NCBI RefSeq assembly: GCF_003635165.1
Contig: NZ_ML058597.1
Span: 1,038,867 to 1,102,866, forward strand
Direction of reading: 5' to 3'
DNA: 64,000 bases
Source of the DNA: Burkholderia sp. Nafp2/4-1b
GTDB taxonomy: Bacteria > Pseudomonadota > Gammaproteobacteria > Burkholderiales > Burkholderiaceae
The position numbers and the translations under genes were made by a program. Under the pieces are notes generated by a model that saw only the letters and a list, made by a program, of their open reading frames with translations, ran no database searches and had not been told where the DNA came from. Shown piece after piece: positions 51,229 through 60,963 of this stretch; the stretch's first letter is position 1; the number at the start of each line of letters is the position of its first letter.

Positions 51229-53166
51229 TCAATACGCGCCGCCGACGCGATGCGTCGCGACGTAATGATCGGGGCCGACCGCGACGAGCGGCGCGACGCT
51301 CGGCTCGTCGCCGATTGCGCGGATCGGGCTGGGAATCTCGTCGGCCGCGAGCTGGCGCGGCGCATGCCGGCGCGCGGGGTCGGCCACCGGCACCGCGCTC
51401 ATCAGCTTCTTCGTATACGGATGCTGCGGCGCCTCGAACACCGCGCGACGCGGGCCGATCTCGACGATCTGGCCGAGATACATCACCGCGACGCGATGGC
51501 TGACGCGCTCGACGACGGCCATGTCGTGCGAAATGAACAGGTACGCGACGCCGAGTTCGCGCTGCAGGTCGAGCATCAGGTTGACGATCTGCGCCTGCAC
51601 CGACACGTCGAGCGCGGACACCGACTCATCGGCGATCACGACCTTCGGGTTCAGCGCAAGCGCACGTGCGATGGCGATCCGCTGCCGCTGGCCGCCCGAG
51701 AATTCGTGCGGATAACGGCGCGCCGCCTCCGGCGGCAGGCCGACCTTGTCGAGCAGCCAGTCGACGCGCGCCTGCGCTTCACGGCCGCTCGCGACGCCGT
51801 GCACGAGCAGCGGCTCCATGATCGAGAAGCCGACGGTCAGGCGCGGATTCAGCGACGCGAACGGATCCTGGAAAATGAACTGGATGTTCCGGCGCAGCGC
51901 CTGCAGGTCATGGCCCTTCAGCGCGCTGATGTCGCGGCCGTCGAATTCGACCGAGCCGCTTTGCGATTCGACGAGGCGCAGCAGCGAACGGCCGGTGGTC
52001 GACTTGCCGCAGCCCGACTCGCCGACGAGCGCGAGCGTCTCGCCCGCGCGCAGCTCGAAGCTCACGCGCTCGACCGCATGCACGTACTGCGACACGCGCC
52101 CGAACACGCCGCTCTTCACCGGAAAGCGTGTGACGAGATCGCGCACGCGCAGGATCGGCGGCGCGGCCGGATCGACGTGCGGCTGCGCGGCGGCGGCTTC
52201 GGCGGCTTCCGCTGGTTCGGCGGCTCCAGCGGCGTCGTTCGCGCCGGACGCCTGCGTGACCGCCGCCGTGCCGTCCGCCTTCAGCAGCGGGAATTTCTCG
52301 GGAATATCGGTGCCCTGCATCGAACCGAGCCGCGGCACGGCCGCGAGCAGCGCACGCGTGTAGCGATGCGCGGGCGTCGCGAAAATGCGGTCGGACTCGC
52401 CCTCCTCGACCTTCTCGCCGCGATACATCACGAGCACGCGGTCGGCCACTTCGGCCACCACACCCATGTCGTGCGTGATGAAGATCACGCCCATGTTCAT
52501 TTCGTCCTGCAGGCCGCGGATCAGTTGCAGGATCTGCGCCTGGATCGTCACGTCGAGCGCGGTCGTCGGTTCGTCGGCGATCAGCAGCGCGGGCCGGCAC
52601 GACAGCGCCATCGCGATCATCACCCGCTGCCGCATCCCGCCGGACAGCTGGTGCGGATAGCGCGCGAACACGCGGCGCGCCTCGGGAATGCGCACGAGAT
52701 CGAGCAGCCGCAACGCTTCCGCACGCGCGTCGCTCGCGCTCTTCGACTGGTGCAGCGCGATCGCCTCGCTGATCTGGTCGCCGACCGTAAACACCGGGTT
52801 CAGCGACGTCATCGGCTCCTGGAAGATCATCGCGATGTCCGCGCCGCGAATGCCGCGCATGGTCGCCGCGCTCGCCTGCGCAAGGTCGACGACCGTGCCG
52901 CCGCGGCGCCGCAGCGTGATCCGGCCGCTCGTGATCTCGCCGCCGCCGTGCTCGACGAGCCGCATCAGCGCGAGCGACGTGACCGACTTGCCGGAGCCCG
53001 ATTCGCCGACGATCGCGAGCGTCTCGCCGCGATCGACATGAAACGACACGTTGCGTACCGCGTCGAACGTCGCGTTCTCGCGGCGGAACATCACCGACAA
53101 GTCGTCGACGGCGACGACGCGCTGTTCCGGCAGCACCAGCGCGGACGTGTTTCGGCTCGAAGTCAT
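51229..53166 (-). CDS. gsiA: double ATP-binding ABC subunit, GsiA-like
   Basis: A 645-residue protein made of two ABC ATPase domains. Domain 1 has Walker A GESGSGKS (about 55) and signature LSGGMRQR; domain 2 has Walker A GESGCGKS (about 370) and signature FSGGQRQR. An Ala/Glu/Pro linker of about 30 residues (near 300-330) joins them, longer than in E. coli GsiA. Both domains keep the Walker B and His switch regions ([34 protein letters not shown]), so both should bind ATP. It powers the importer. ATG 53166 follows GAGGAG; the in-frame start at 53193 has none. Confidence 0.95.
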   Translation of the reverse strand: MTSSRNTSALVLPEQRVVAVDDLSVMFRRENATFDAVRNVSFHVDRGETLAIVGESGSGKSVTSLALMRLVEHGGGEITSGRITLRRRGGTVVDLAQASAATMRGIRGADIAMIFQEPMTSLNPVFTVGDQISEAIALHQSKSASDARAEALRLLDLVRIPEARRVFARYPHQLSGGMRQRVMIAMALSCRPALLIADEPTTALDVTIQAQILQLIRGLQDEMNMGVIFITHDMGVVAEVADRVLVMYRGEKVEEGESDRIFATPAHRYTRALLAAVPRLGSMQGTDIPEKFPLLKADGTAAVTQASGANDAAGAAEPAEAAEAAAAQPHVDPAAPPILRVRDLVTRFPVKSGVFGRVSQYVHAVERVSFELRAGETLALVGESGCGKSTTGRSLLRLVESQSGSVEFDGRDISALKGHDLQALRRNIQFIFQDPFASLNPRLTVGFSIMEPLLVHGVASGREAQARVDWLLDKVGLPPEAARRYPHEFSGGQRQRIAIARALALNPKVVIADESVSALDVSVQAQIVNLMLDLQRELGVAYLFISHDMAVVERVSHRVAVMYLGQIVEIGPRRAVFEAPQHPYTKKLMSAVPVADPARRHAPRQLAADEIPSPIRAIGDEPSVAPLVAVGPDHYVATHRVGGAY

Positions 53167-53193
53167 GCGAAGGTCTCCTCGTGCGATCCGCAA

Positions 53194-54180
53194 TCAGGCC
53201 GCATCGTCGCGATAGATGCCGACCACCGGCGTCTCGCCGACGCGCGCGTAGCCGCGATACATTCCTTCCGTGTTGAACGGCATCGCGACGTTGCCGTGCG
53301 CATCGACCGCGATGATCCCGCCGCGCCCGGCGAGCCGCGCCAGCTTGTTCATCACGACGTCGTGCGCGGCGTCGGCCAGCGACGCGCCGCGATATGCCAT
53401 CTGCGCGGCCATGTCGTGCGCGGTCGCGAGCCGGATGAACATCTCGCCGGTGCCGGTCGCGGAGACCGCGCAGGTCGCGTCGTCCGCGTAGCAGCCCGCG
53501 CCGATGATCGGCGAATCGCCGACGCGCCCGGGCTGCTTGTTCGTGATGCCGCCCGTCGACGTCGCCGCCGCAACGTGCCCGTTGATGTCGCACGCGACCG
53601 CGCCGACCGTGCCGTGCTTGCGGTCGGGATCGAGCGGTTCGGGCACCTGCCCCGCGCCGAATGCGAAGGTCGCCGCATCGTGATCGAGCATCATGCCGGC
53701 TGCCGCGCGCGCCTTGACCCACTGCGCATGGCGCGTTTCGGTGTCGAAGTAGTCGGGTTCGACGAGTTCGAGCCCCTGCGCGGCCGCGAACGCGTCCGCG
53801 CCCGCGCCGGCGAACAGCACGTGCTCGCTCGCTTCCATCACGCGTCGGGCAGCGAGGACCGGGTTGCGCACGCGGGTCGCGCAGCAGATCGCGCCGGCCG
53901 CGAGCGTCGCGCCGTCCATCACCGCCGCGTCGAGCTCATGCTTGCCTTCGGCCGTATAGACGGCGCCGCGCCCGGCGTTGAACAGCGGGCAGTCCTCGAG
54001 CATCCGCACCGCGACGGTCACGGCGTCGAGCGCGCTGCCGCCGTCGGCGAGCACCTTCTGCGCGGCCTCGAGGATCGCAGTGAGCTCGGCGCGGTACTGG
54101 CGTTCGGTGTCGGTATCCATCGCATCGCGCAGGATCGTGCCTGCACCGCCATGAATCGCGACGATCGCGGATGAAGTCAT
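53194..54180 (-). CDS. iaaA: isoaspartyl peptidase / L-asparaginase
   Basis: A 328-residue plant-type asparaginase (N-terminal nucleophile hydrolase). Maturation occurs between Gly190 and Thr191 in KHGTVGAVACD, with Thr191 the nucleophile. Conserved AIHGGAGT (about 8-15), NAGRGAVYT and GGITNKQPGRVGDSPIIGAG (about 216-235) line the active site. It hydrolyses beta-aspartyl (isoaspartyl) dipeptides and asparagine in the cytoplasm. In E. coli iaaA heads the gsiABCD operon, exactly as here. Its ATG overlaps the stop of the RpiR regulator gene (ATGA). Confidence 0.95.
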   Translation of the reverse strand: MTSSAIVAIHGGAGTILRDAMDTDTERQYRAELTAILEAAQKVLADGGSALDAVTVAVRMLEDCPLFNAGRGAVYTAEGKHELDAAVMDGATLAAGAICCATRVRNPVLAARRVMEASEHVLFAGAGADAFAAAQGLELVEPDYFDTETRHAQWVKARAAAGMMLDHDAATFAFGAGQVPEPLDPDRKHGTVGAVACDINGHVAAATSTGGITNKQPGRVGDSPIIGAGCYADDATCAVSATGTGEMFIRLATAHDMAAQMAYRGASLADAAHDVVMNKLARLAGRGGIIAVDAHGNVAMPFNTEGMYRGYARVGETPVVGIYRDDAA

Positions 54181-55127
54181 GATTTTTTCGGACCGGAGGA
54201 GGAAGGGTTGGCGGGCGGCAGCGCTGCCTGCGGCTGGATCAGCCACGGCAACAGGAATTCGGTCATTTCGGCGGCGGACTTCGCGGAGCGGTGCGTGCGC
54301 AGCGCGACCGCGTCGATCAGCGCCTCGATCATCGTCAGCACGGCCGCTTCCGACGTTGCCGCGAAACGCCGTTCGGCCTTCACGTACAGATTCAGCGACG
54401 CGATCGGTGCAAGCGGCGAACCGGGCCCGTCGGAAATGCCGAGCACCCGTGCGCCACGCGCCGCCGCACGGCGCGCCAGTTCGATCGTGTCCTTCACATA
54501 GCGCGGAAACGCGAGCGCGATCACGAGATCGCGCGAGTCGGCCGTATACAAGCGCCGCGCCGCGTGCGACGGGCCGCCGAGCAGCGCGAGCGACTGCACG
54601 CTGTCGTGACACACCGACAAGCCGTGCTCCATCAGCCCGGTCAGGAACGCGCTCGACCCAGCGCCGAGAATCAGCACGCGCCGCGCGCCGACGATCGCCT
54701 CGACGGCGGCCTCGACGTCGGCCGCATCCAGTTGCGTGCGCGTGTTCTCGATGTTCGTGACGGCCTGGTCGAACACGGCGTCGATCCACGCGGCGCCGCG
54801 CACGCCCTGCTCTTGCTCCTGTTCCTGTGCGGACCGCAGCCGCTCCACCGGGCCGAGCGTCGCCTCGAAGCCGCGCACGAGCGCCGCGCGCATCGCCGGA
54901 TAGCCGTCGAATCCGAGCGCCTTCGCGAAGCGGTTCGCGGTCGCGATCGACGCATTCACCGCCTGCGCGAGCTCGTCGATCCGCATCGTCGCCGCGCGAA
55001 ACGGATTCGCCAGCACGAACTCGCCCATCCGGCGGTGGATCGGCGTCATCCGCGGCATGGCCGACGCGATACGCTCCGCGATCACGGATTCGTCCTGACT
55101 GGCATCGTGCGTAACGAGAAGCGTCAT
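54177..55127 (-). CDS. RpiR-family transcriptional regulator
   Basis: A 316-residue regulator. The N-terminal RpiR helix-turn-helix (about 15-90) has MRIDELAQAVNASIATANRFAKALGFDGYPAMRAAL. The SIS domain (about 130-270) has RRVLILGAGSSAFLTGLMEHGL and ALAFPRYVKDTIELAR, normally a phosphosugar sensor. An unusual Glu/Gln run (QEQEQEQ) separates the domains, and the C terminus is Pro/Ser-rich. It is the first gene of the peptide operon, so it likely controls it. Amino-sugar-containing cell-wall peptides would be a logical signal, but that is inference. No good ribosome site precedes ATG 55127. Confidence 0.88.
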   Translation of the reverse strand: MTLLVTHDASQDESVIAERIASAMPRMTPIHRRMGEFVLANPFRAATMRIDELAQAVNASIATANRFAKALGFDGYPAMRAALVRGFEATLGPVERLRSAQEQEQEQGVRGAAWIDAVFDQAVTNIENTRTQLDAADVEAAVEAIVGARRVLILGAGSSAFLTGLMEHGLSVCHDSVQSLALLGGPSHAARRLYTADSRDLVIALAFPRYVKDTIELARRAAARGARVLGISDGPGSPLAPIASLNLYVKAERRFAATSEAAVLTMIEALIDAVALRTHRSAKSAAEMTEFLLPWLIQPQAALPPANPSSSGPKKS

Positions 55128-55561
55128 GCGAATGGATTTGCAAGGTAGATGAAAATCAATTTACACAATCTATCGCACGGAAAAAAATAAATTTTCATCA
55201 GGGTTGTCACGCCCCTGCCGTGTTGGCGTGAGTCTGCCGGTCGCTCCGCGGCCGCACAGGCCCTTGCGCGCGTCGTGCCGCCTCGCACCCGCTGACCCTC
55301 TCTGCCCGCCCCACCGGGAAAACCCCGAGCGAGTTCGTTCGAATGCAAATTCGCGTTGACCGGATTCGAATTCGAACATAGGATGTTCGAAAATGGTCAG
55401 TCATCAGATAACATCAGCAAGCGATCGACGTGGAATGTTCGATCGAACACACTGATTCCGCGAAAAGTTCATGCGGATCGACGGCCATAAAGATCGGACA
55501 TCGTACAAACAAGACCTAACAAGCCGCCTCGTCGGGGGCTTGCATGGATCAGGAGACGGCA
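55128..55561. promoter_or_regulatory. divergent promoter region with two palindromes
   Basis: 434 bp between the RpiR gene and the sugar transporter. An AT-rich tract (55140-55200) lies next to the RpiR start. Two perfect palindromes lie towards the transporter: TTCGAATTCGAA at 55365-55376 and TGTTCGATCGAACA at 55436-55449, with further TTCGAA-type elements at 55336-55343 and 55386-55391. These look like sites of a dimeric repressor. Confidence 0.55.
55436..55449. promoter_or_regulatory. 14-bp perfect palindrome
   Basis: TGTTCGATCGAACA, centred about 120 bp before the transporter start. It shares the TTCGA half-site with the palindrome at 55365-55376, 71 bp away (centre to centre 72). A candidate operator for a LacI- or GntR-type regulator, or for the divergent RpiR protein. 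Confidence 0.45.
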
Positions 55562-56833
55562 GTGAAAACAGTCAAGGCGTTGCGCTGGTGGATCATCGTC
55601 CTCGTATGTCTGGGCACGATCCTCAACTACCTCGCACGAAATTCCCTCGCGGTCCTCGCACCTGAACTGAAGCAGGTGTTTTCGATCTCGACGCAGCAGT
55701 ACTCGTACATCGTCGGCGCGTTCCAGATCGGTTACACGATCATGCAGCCGGTGTGCGGATTCGTCGTGGACCTGATCGGGCTGCGGCTCGGGTTCGCGCT
55801 GTTCGCGATGCTGTGGTCGGTGGTCGGTGTCGCGCACGGCTTCGCGTCGGGCTGGCTGTCGCTCGGCATCCTGCGCGGCTTTCTCGGGCTGTTCGAGGCC
55901 GCTGCGATTCCGTCGGGGATGAAGGCCGTCGCCGAATGGTTTCCCGATCGCGAGAAATCCGTTGCGGTCGGCTACTTCAATGCGGGCACGTCGCTCGGCG
56001 CCGCGATCGCGCCGCCGCTCGTCGTATTCATCTCGATGCGGTTCGGCTGGCAATCCGCGTTCATGGTTACGGGCGCGCTCGGCTTCGTGTGGGCCGCGCT
56101 GTGGTACACGCAGTACCGCTCGCCGGGCGATCACCCGCGCATCACGCCGCAGGAACGCACGCTGATTCGCGACGGCCAGGCGACGATGCCGGCCGTGTCG
56201 ACGCGCCGGATTCGCGACGTCGTCACCGCGCGCCGCTTCTGGGCGATCGCGCTACCGCGCTTCTTCGCGGAACCCGCGTGGCAGACCTTCAGCTTCTGGA
56301 TTCCGCTGTATCTCGCGACCGAACGCCACATGGCGCTCACGCAGATCGCCGTCTTCGCGTGGATGCCGTTTCTCGCGGCCGACCTCGGCGGCATCGCCGG
56401 CGGCTACCTGTCGCCCTATCTCGCGAATCGCTTCAAGCTGCCGCTCGTGTGGTCGCGCGTCGCCGGCGTCGCGCTCGGCGCGGTGCTGATGCTCGGGCCG
56501 GCGATGATCGGGCTCGTGTCGTCGCCGTACACGGCCATCGCGCTGTTCTGCGTCGGCGGGTTCGCGCACCAGATGATCTCCGCGCTCGTCAACACGCTGT
56601 CCGCCGACGTATTCGATTCCGAAGAAGTCGGCACCGCCAGCGGCTTCGCGGGGATGGCCGCATGGATCGGCGGGCTCGGCTTCTCGCTGCTGGTCGGCGC
56701 GCTCGCCGACAAGATCGGCTACGCGCCGCTGTTCGCGTGCCTCGGCCTGTTCGACATCATCGGCGTCACGCTGCTCGCGGTGCTGATCCGCGGCCAGTCG
56801 AAGCAGGAACGCCTGCTCGCGCAGCACGCCTGA
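55562..56833 (+). CDS. MFS transporter, anion:cation (hexuronate/galactonate-like) family
   Basis: About 423 residues with twelve hydrophobic segments. The ACS-family signature is clear: RWWIIVLVCLGTILNYLARNSLAVLAPEL near the start (NYLAR), GFVVDLIGLRLGFAL (loop 2-3) and EAAAIPSGMKAVAEWFPDREKS (about 115-136). It imports sugar acids or related anions by proton symport. GTG 55562 is preferred because AGGAGACGGCA directly precedes it and homologues start near KTVKALRWW; ATG 55544, six codons upstream, has no good ribosome site. It is followed 27 bp later by the GH31 gene, so imported compounds may be its substrates. Confidence 0.9.
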   Translation: MKTVKALRWWIIVLVCLGTILNYLARNSLAVLAPELKQVFSISTQQYSYIVGAFQIGYTIMQPVCGFVVDLIGLRLGFALFAMLWSVVGVAHGFASGWLSLGILRGFLGLFEAAAIPSGMKAVAEWFPDREKSVAVGYFNAGTSLGAAIAPPLVVFISMRFGWQSAFMVTGALGFVWAALWYTQYRSPGDHPRITPQERTLIRDGQATMPAVSTRRIRDVVTARRFWAIALPRFFAEPAWQTFSFWIPLYLATERHMALTQIAVFAWMPFLAADLGGIAGGYLSPYLANRFKLPLVWSRVAGVALGAVLMLGPAMIGLVSSPYTAIALFCVGGFAHQMISALVNTLSADVFDSEEVGTASGFAGMAAWIGGLGFSLLVGALADKIGYAPLFACLGLFDIIGVTLLAVLIRGQSKQERLLAQHA

Positions 56834-56860
56834 CATCCGCTTTCACCAGGAACCGCCTTC

Positions 56861-59281
56861 ATGACCTCGCTTCTTCATCCGCCCGTGTTCCGCGTCGCCT
56901 CCCTGCAGGCGAACCGCGTACTGCTCGCGTCCAACGCGGGCGCCACCATCGAGCTCTTCGTGCTCGAGGACGACATCGTGCGCTTGCGCGTGCTGCCCGA
57001 CGCGACGGCGCGCAACCCGCGCACGTGGACGATCGCTCCGGGCCTCGACGACGTACCGCTCGACGGGCGCGATCGTCTCGATCTGAGCGGCTTCGCGCTG
57101 CCCCACTACGACTTCGTCGAAGACGACGACACCGTGCGCATCGAAACCGCGCAGATCCGTCTCGCGGTGAGCCGGCAAGGCGGCCATTGCACGTGGTCGA
57201 CGCGCGGTACCGACGGCGCGTGGCGCGTCGTGCTCGCCGACCGCGCGACGCAGGCGTACAACTTCGGCTGGTGGGACGAGCGCGCGTATCACTACGTCGC
57301 ACGCGAGCGCGGCGACATGGTGTTCGGTCTCGGCGAACGCGCGGGTGAGCTCGACCGCACTGGCGCGCGCTTCGAGATGCGCAACATCGACGCGATGGGC
57401 TACAGCGCGAAGCACACGGACCCGCTCTACAAGCACATCCCGTTCTACATCACGTGGTCGCCTGACGCGTGCCAGGGTTTCGGGCTGTTCTACGACACAC
57501 TGTCGGACTGCACGTTCGACATGGGCCGCGAGCTCGACAACTACCACGGGCTCTACCGCTATTTCGTCGCCGAGCACGGCGATCTCGACTACTACTTCAT
57601 CGCATCGCCCGATACGCCGCTCGCGGCCGCGCGCCGCTTTACGTGGCTCACCGGGCGCCCCGCGCGCACGCCGAAATGGGGGCTCGGCTATTCGGGCTCG
57701 ACGATGAGCTACACCGATGCGCCTGACGCCCAGCTGCAGATGAACCAGTTCGTCGAACAGTGCGACGCGCACGACATCCTGTGCGATTCGTTTCACCTGT
57801 CGTCCGGCTACACGTCGATCGGCGCGAAGCGCTACGTGTTCAACTGGAACCGCGAGAAGTTTCCCGATGCGAAGGGTTTCGTGCAGCACTACCGCGACCA
57901 CGGCATCCGCCTGTGCGCGAACATCAAGCCGTGCCTGCTGCGCGATCATCCGGCGTTCGACGAAGCCGCGACGCGCGGGCTGCTGATCCGTTCCGCGTCG
58001 GGCGAACCCGCATGGGTGCAGTTCTGGGACGAGGTCGGCGCGTACATCGACTTCACGCAACCGGAAGCGTATCGCTGGTGGCAGGAGCAGGTCACGTCGG
58101 CGCTGCTCGAATACGGAATCGCGTCGACGTGGAACGACAACAACGAATACGAGATCTGGTCGCCCGACGCGATCGCGCATGGCTTCGGCGCACCGTTTCC
58201 GGCGCGCGAGGCGAAGGTGCTGCAGACGATGCTGATGATGCGCGCGTCGCACGACGCGCAGCGCGCGCATGCACCGGCGCAGCGGCCGTTCCTCGTGTCG
58301 CGCTCGGGCGGTGCCGGGATGCAGCGTTACGTGCAGACCTGGTCCGGCGACAACTACACGTCGTGGGAGACGCTGCGCTACAACCTGAAGATGGGCGTCG
58401 GGCTCGCGTTGTCGGGCGTATCGAACATCGGTCACGACATCGGCGGCTTCTCCGGCCCCGCGCCGTCACCCGAGTTGCTGCTGCGCTGGGTGCAGTTCGG
58501 CATCTTCATGCCGCGCTTCAGCATCCATTCGTGGAACGACGACGGCACCGTCAATGAACCGTGGATGTATCCGGAGATCATCGCGCAGATCGCGTCGCTG
58601 ATCAAGCAGCGCTACCGGCTGCTGCCTTATCTCTATCACCTGCTGTGGCTGTCGACCACGCGCTACGAGCCCGTGCTGCGGCCGACCTTCGGTGACTTCC
58701 CCGGCGATGCGCGCTGCTACGACGCATGCGACGACATGATGCTCGGCGACGCTCTGCTGGTCGCGCCGGTGGTCGACCCGGGCCGCACGGAGCGGACGGT
58801 CTACCTGCCGGCAGGTGCGCGCTGGATGTGCTGCGCGAGCGCGCAGTCGTTCGACGGCGGCGCGAGCGTCACGCTGCCCGCGCCGTTCGACACGCCGGTC
58901 ATGCTGCTGCGCGAAGGCCGCGTGCTGCCGCTGAACGTCGCCGAGCAAAGCTTCGGCGCACGCGCGGATACGCGCGGCTTCCTCGTCGCGCCGCGCATCG
59001 AGGACGGCGTGGCGTTCGGCGAATGCGTCGAGGACGACGGCGAAACCGAAGCCTGGCGCGACGGCGAATACGGGCTGTGGCGCATCGAGACCGGACGCGA
59101 GGCGTCGGGCGTGCTCGGCGTGTCGGTCCGCTGGGACGGCCGCATGAACCGGCCTGCCGAGCGAATCGAAATCCTGCTGCCGGCAACGCTGCAAGGCGCG
59201 CTTGCGGTGCGCGGTGCACGTGTCGAACACGATGCGCGCGACGGCGCGTGGCGCCGCCTCGTCGTGGCACTCGGCGACTGA
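56861..59281 (+). CDS. GH31 alpha-glycosidase (alpha-xylosidase/glucosidase type)
   Basis: An 806-residue family 31 enzyme with the YicI-like plan: an N-terminal beta-sandwich (about 1-230), a TIM barrel (about 260-600) and distal and proximal C-terminal sandwiches. The nucleophile is Asp426 in STWNDNNEYEI (WxDxNE form); YicI has Asp416 at this place. The acid/base Asp is probably in SRSGGAGMQRYVQTWSGDN (GDN, about 490-510). No signal peptide, so it is cytoplasmic and acts after uptake. AGGAA precedes ATG 56861. It probably hydrolyses alpha-xylosides or alpha-glucosides; the specificity is not fixed by sequence reading. Operon with the upstream MFS gene and perhaps the downstream porin. Confidence 0.92.
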   Translation: MTSLLHPPVFRVASLQANRVLLASNAGATIELFVLEDDIVRLRVLPDATARNPRTWTIAPGLDDVPLDGRDRLDLSGFALPHYDFVEDDDTVRIETAQIRLAVSRQGGHCTWSTRGTDGAWRVVLADRATQAYNFGWWDERAYHYVARERGDMVFGLGERAGELDRTGARFEMRNIDAMGYSAKHTDPLYKHIPFYITWSPDACQGFGLFYDTLSDCTFDMGRELDNYHGLYRYFVAEHGDLDYYFIASPDTPLAAARRFTWLTGRPARTPKWGLGYSGSTMSYTDAPDAQLQMNQFVEQCDAHDILCDSFHLSSGYTSIGAKRYVFNWNREKFPDAKGFVQHYRDHGIRLCANIKPCLLRDHPAFDEAATRGLLIRSASGEPAWVQFWDEVGAYIDFTQPEAYRWWQEQVTSALLEYGIASTWNDNNEYEIWSPDAIAHGFGAPFPAREAKVLQTMLMMRASHDAQRAHAPAQRPFLVSRSGGAGMQRYVQTWSGDNYTSWETLRYNLKMGVGLALSGVSNIGHDIGGFSGPAPSPELLLRWVQFGIFMPRFSIHSWNDDGTVNEPWMYPEIIAQIASLIKQRYRLLPYLYHLLWLSTTRYEPVLRPTFGDFPGDARCYDACDDMMLGDALLVAPVVDPGRTERTVYLPAGARWMCCASAQSFDGGASVTLPAPFDTPVMLLREGRVLPLNVAEQSFGARADTRGFLVAPRIEDGVAFGECVEDDGETEAWRDGEYGLWRIETGREASGVLGVSVRWDGRMNRPAERIEILLPATLQGALAVRGARVEHDARDGAWRRLVVALGD

Positions 59282-59315
59282 GCGCCACACCCGCGCAACA
59301 CCGGACCCTGACCCC

Positions 59316-59339
59316 GGCGGGCCGCACGCGCGGCCCGCC
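59316..59339. other. GC-rich stem-loop between GH31 and porin genes
   Basis: A ten-base perfect stem GGCGGGCCGC with loop ACGC. No T run follows, so it is more likely an mRNA-stabilising or attenuating element than a full terminator. Confidence 0.5.
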
Positions 59340-59397
59340 CCCGTCACAGAGGAGGCCGTTCAGCCTCCCGCCCGTTGAAGAGACCTGGAGATCGACG

Positions 59398-60585
59398 ATG
59401 AAAGCATCGCATTACCGTTACGGATTCCTTATTTTGTCCGCCGTGTCGCTCGGCGCGCCCGCCGCCCATGCGCAGAGCAGCGTGACGCTGTACGGCGTGG
59501 TCGACGATTCGATCGCGTACGTGAACAACCAGCAGGGCCACTCGAACATCTACGTGCGCGACGGCAACCTGTATGCGTCGAAGTTCGGGTTGCGCGGCGA
59601 CGAAGGTCTCGGCGGCGGCACGCACGCGATCTTCGATCTGCAGTCGGGCTTCAACCTGAACACCGGCGCGCAAGCCGCCGCCGGCACGATCTTCAATCGC
59701 CAGGCCTTCGTCGGGCTGCGCAACGATCGTTACGGCACGGTGACGGCCGGCCGCCAGTACACGCCGTACTTCCTGCTGGTGGGCCCGTACGCGCCGAGCA
59801 GTTGGCTCACCGGCGCGACCGGCGCGCATCCGGGCGACATCGACGGCCTCGATACGACGATCCGCGTCAACAACTCGGTCACCTATACGTCACCGGTCTT
59901 CTCCGGGCTGACCGCGAGCGCGATGTACGCGTTCGGCGGCATCGCCGGCGCCGCCGGCAAGGGCAACACGTTCAGCGCAGCGCTGCGCTATGCGAACGGG
60001 CCGATCGGGATCGCGGCCGGCTATCTGCGCATCAACAGCTCGGGCTCGTCGGCCGGCTTCCTGAATCCGGCGACCGCGGCGTCGGGCAGCTTCGCGGTAT
60101 CGGTGCTGAACCAGGGCTACCTGACCGCGAAGGCCGTCGAGCAAGTCGCAGCCGCCGGCAATTACACGCTCGGTGCGCTGACGATGGGCGTCAACTACTC
60201 GAACGTGAAGTACCTCCCCGGCAACGGTTCCGCGTTCACGGACACCGCGGTGTTCAACACGTACGGCGCGCTCGCCGCATACCGGTTCACGCCGACCTTC
60301 GCGGTGGCCGGCGCGTTCTCGTACACGCTCGCATCGAAGGCGAACGGCGTGTCGGACGCGGCCCGCTACCAGCAGTATTCGCTGAAGGAGTCGTACAGCC
60401 TGTCGAAGCGCACGACGCTCTATGCGCTGCAGGCGTACACGCATTCGAGCGGGCGGACGCTCGGCGCGCAGGGCGCCGGCCATATCGTCGACGCGGCGCC
60501 GATCGTCGGCGATTCGCAGCAGCTCACGCCGTCGGCGACGCACGGCCAGTTCGTCGGCATGGCAGGCATCGCCGTGACGTTCTGA
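59398..60585 (+). CDS. outer-membrane porin, Gram-negative porin family
   Basis: A 395-residue trimeric-porin type protein. The signal peptide ends at AHA-QSS (about residue 24), and QSSVTLYGVVDDSIAYVNNQ is the standard beta-proteobacterial porin start. Alternating strands fill the length (FGLRGDEGLGGGTHAIFDLQSGF, the conserved region, about 62-84; NRQAFVGLRNDRYGTVTAGRQY), and the protein ends with the terminal aromatic residue Phe (GIAVTF) needed for outer-membrane assembly. ATG 59398 follows GGAG. It probably admits the oligosaccharides or anions handled by the upstream transporter and GH31 enzyme. Confidence 0.95.
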   Translation: MKASHYRYGFLILSAVSLGAPAAHAQSSVTLYGVVDDSIAYVNNQQGHSNIYVRDGNLYASKFGLRGDEGLGGGTHAIFDLQSGFNLNTGAQAAAGTIFNRQAFVGLRNDRYGTVTAGRQYTPYFLLVGPYAPSSWLTGATGAHPGDIDGLDTTIRVNNSVTYTSPVFSGLTASAMYAFGGIAGAAGKGNTFSAALRYANGPIGIAAGYLRINSSGSSAGFLNPATAASGSFAVSVLNQGYLTAKAVEQVAAAGNYTLGALTMGVNYSNVKYLPGNGSAFTDTAVFNTYGALAAYRFTPTFAVAGAFSYTLASKANGVSDAARYQQYSLKESYSLSKRTTLYALQAYTHSSGRTLGAQGAGHIVDAAPIVGDSQQLTPSATHGQFVGMAGIAVTF

Positions 60586-60963
60586 CGCCTCCGCGGTGGC
60601 GCGGGCCGCCGTTACCCCGGGCGAAGCGCATGTTCGGGCGCGCCATCGCGCGCCTTCGATCGCCATTCGCGCCGCGCACGGCGCTCGCGGTTTTCGAGCT
60701 CGCGCCGATCCCTTACAATCCGTCGGGTTGATCCTGCATGACCCTTCGTGCAGCCCTGACACCGCGGTTCACTCGACGCGCGCCGCCTCAGGGTCCGGCG
60801 CGCGTTATGCGCGGCCGGGCGGCGTCGTGATTCGTTGCGCCCACAACTGGTTTCCCGCCATGTCCGAATTCCGCCTTCCCGCCCGTCCCGTATTCACGCC
60901 GAACGCCCGCTGCATCGCCCTGCCCCCGCTGCACCCATCCACGACGGTCGGCGGAGCCGCTCG
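60586..60963 (+). other. 378-bp gap after the porin gene
   Basis: No gene, clear terminator or repeat recognised. It probably contains the promoter of the following small membrane protein gene; the sequence near 60705-60760 is AT-richer. Confidence 0.3.
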
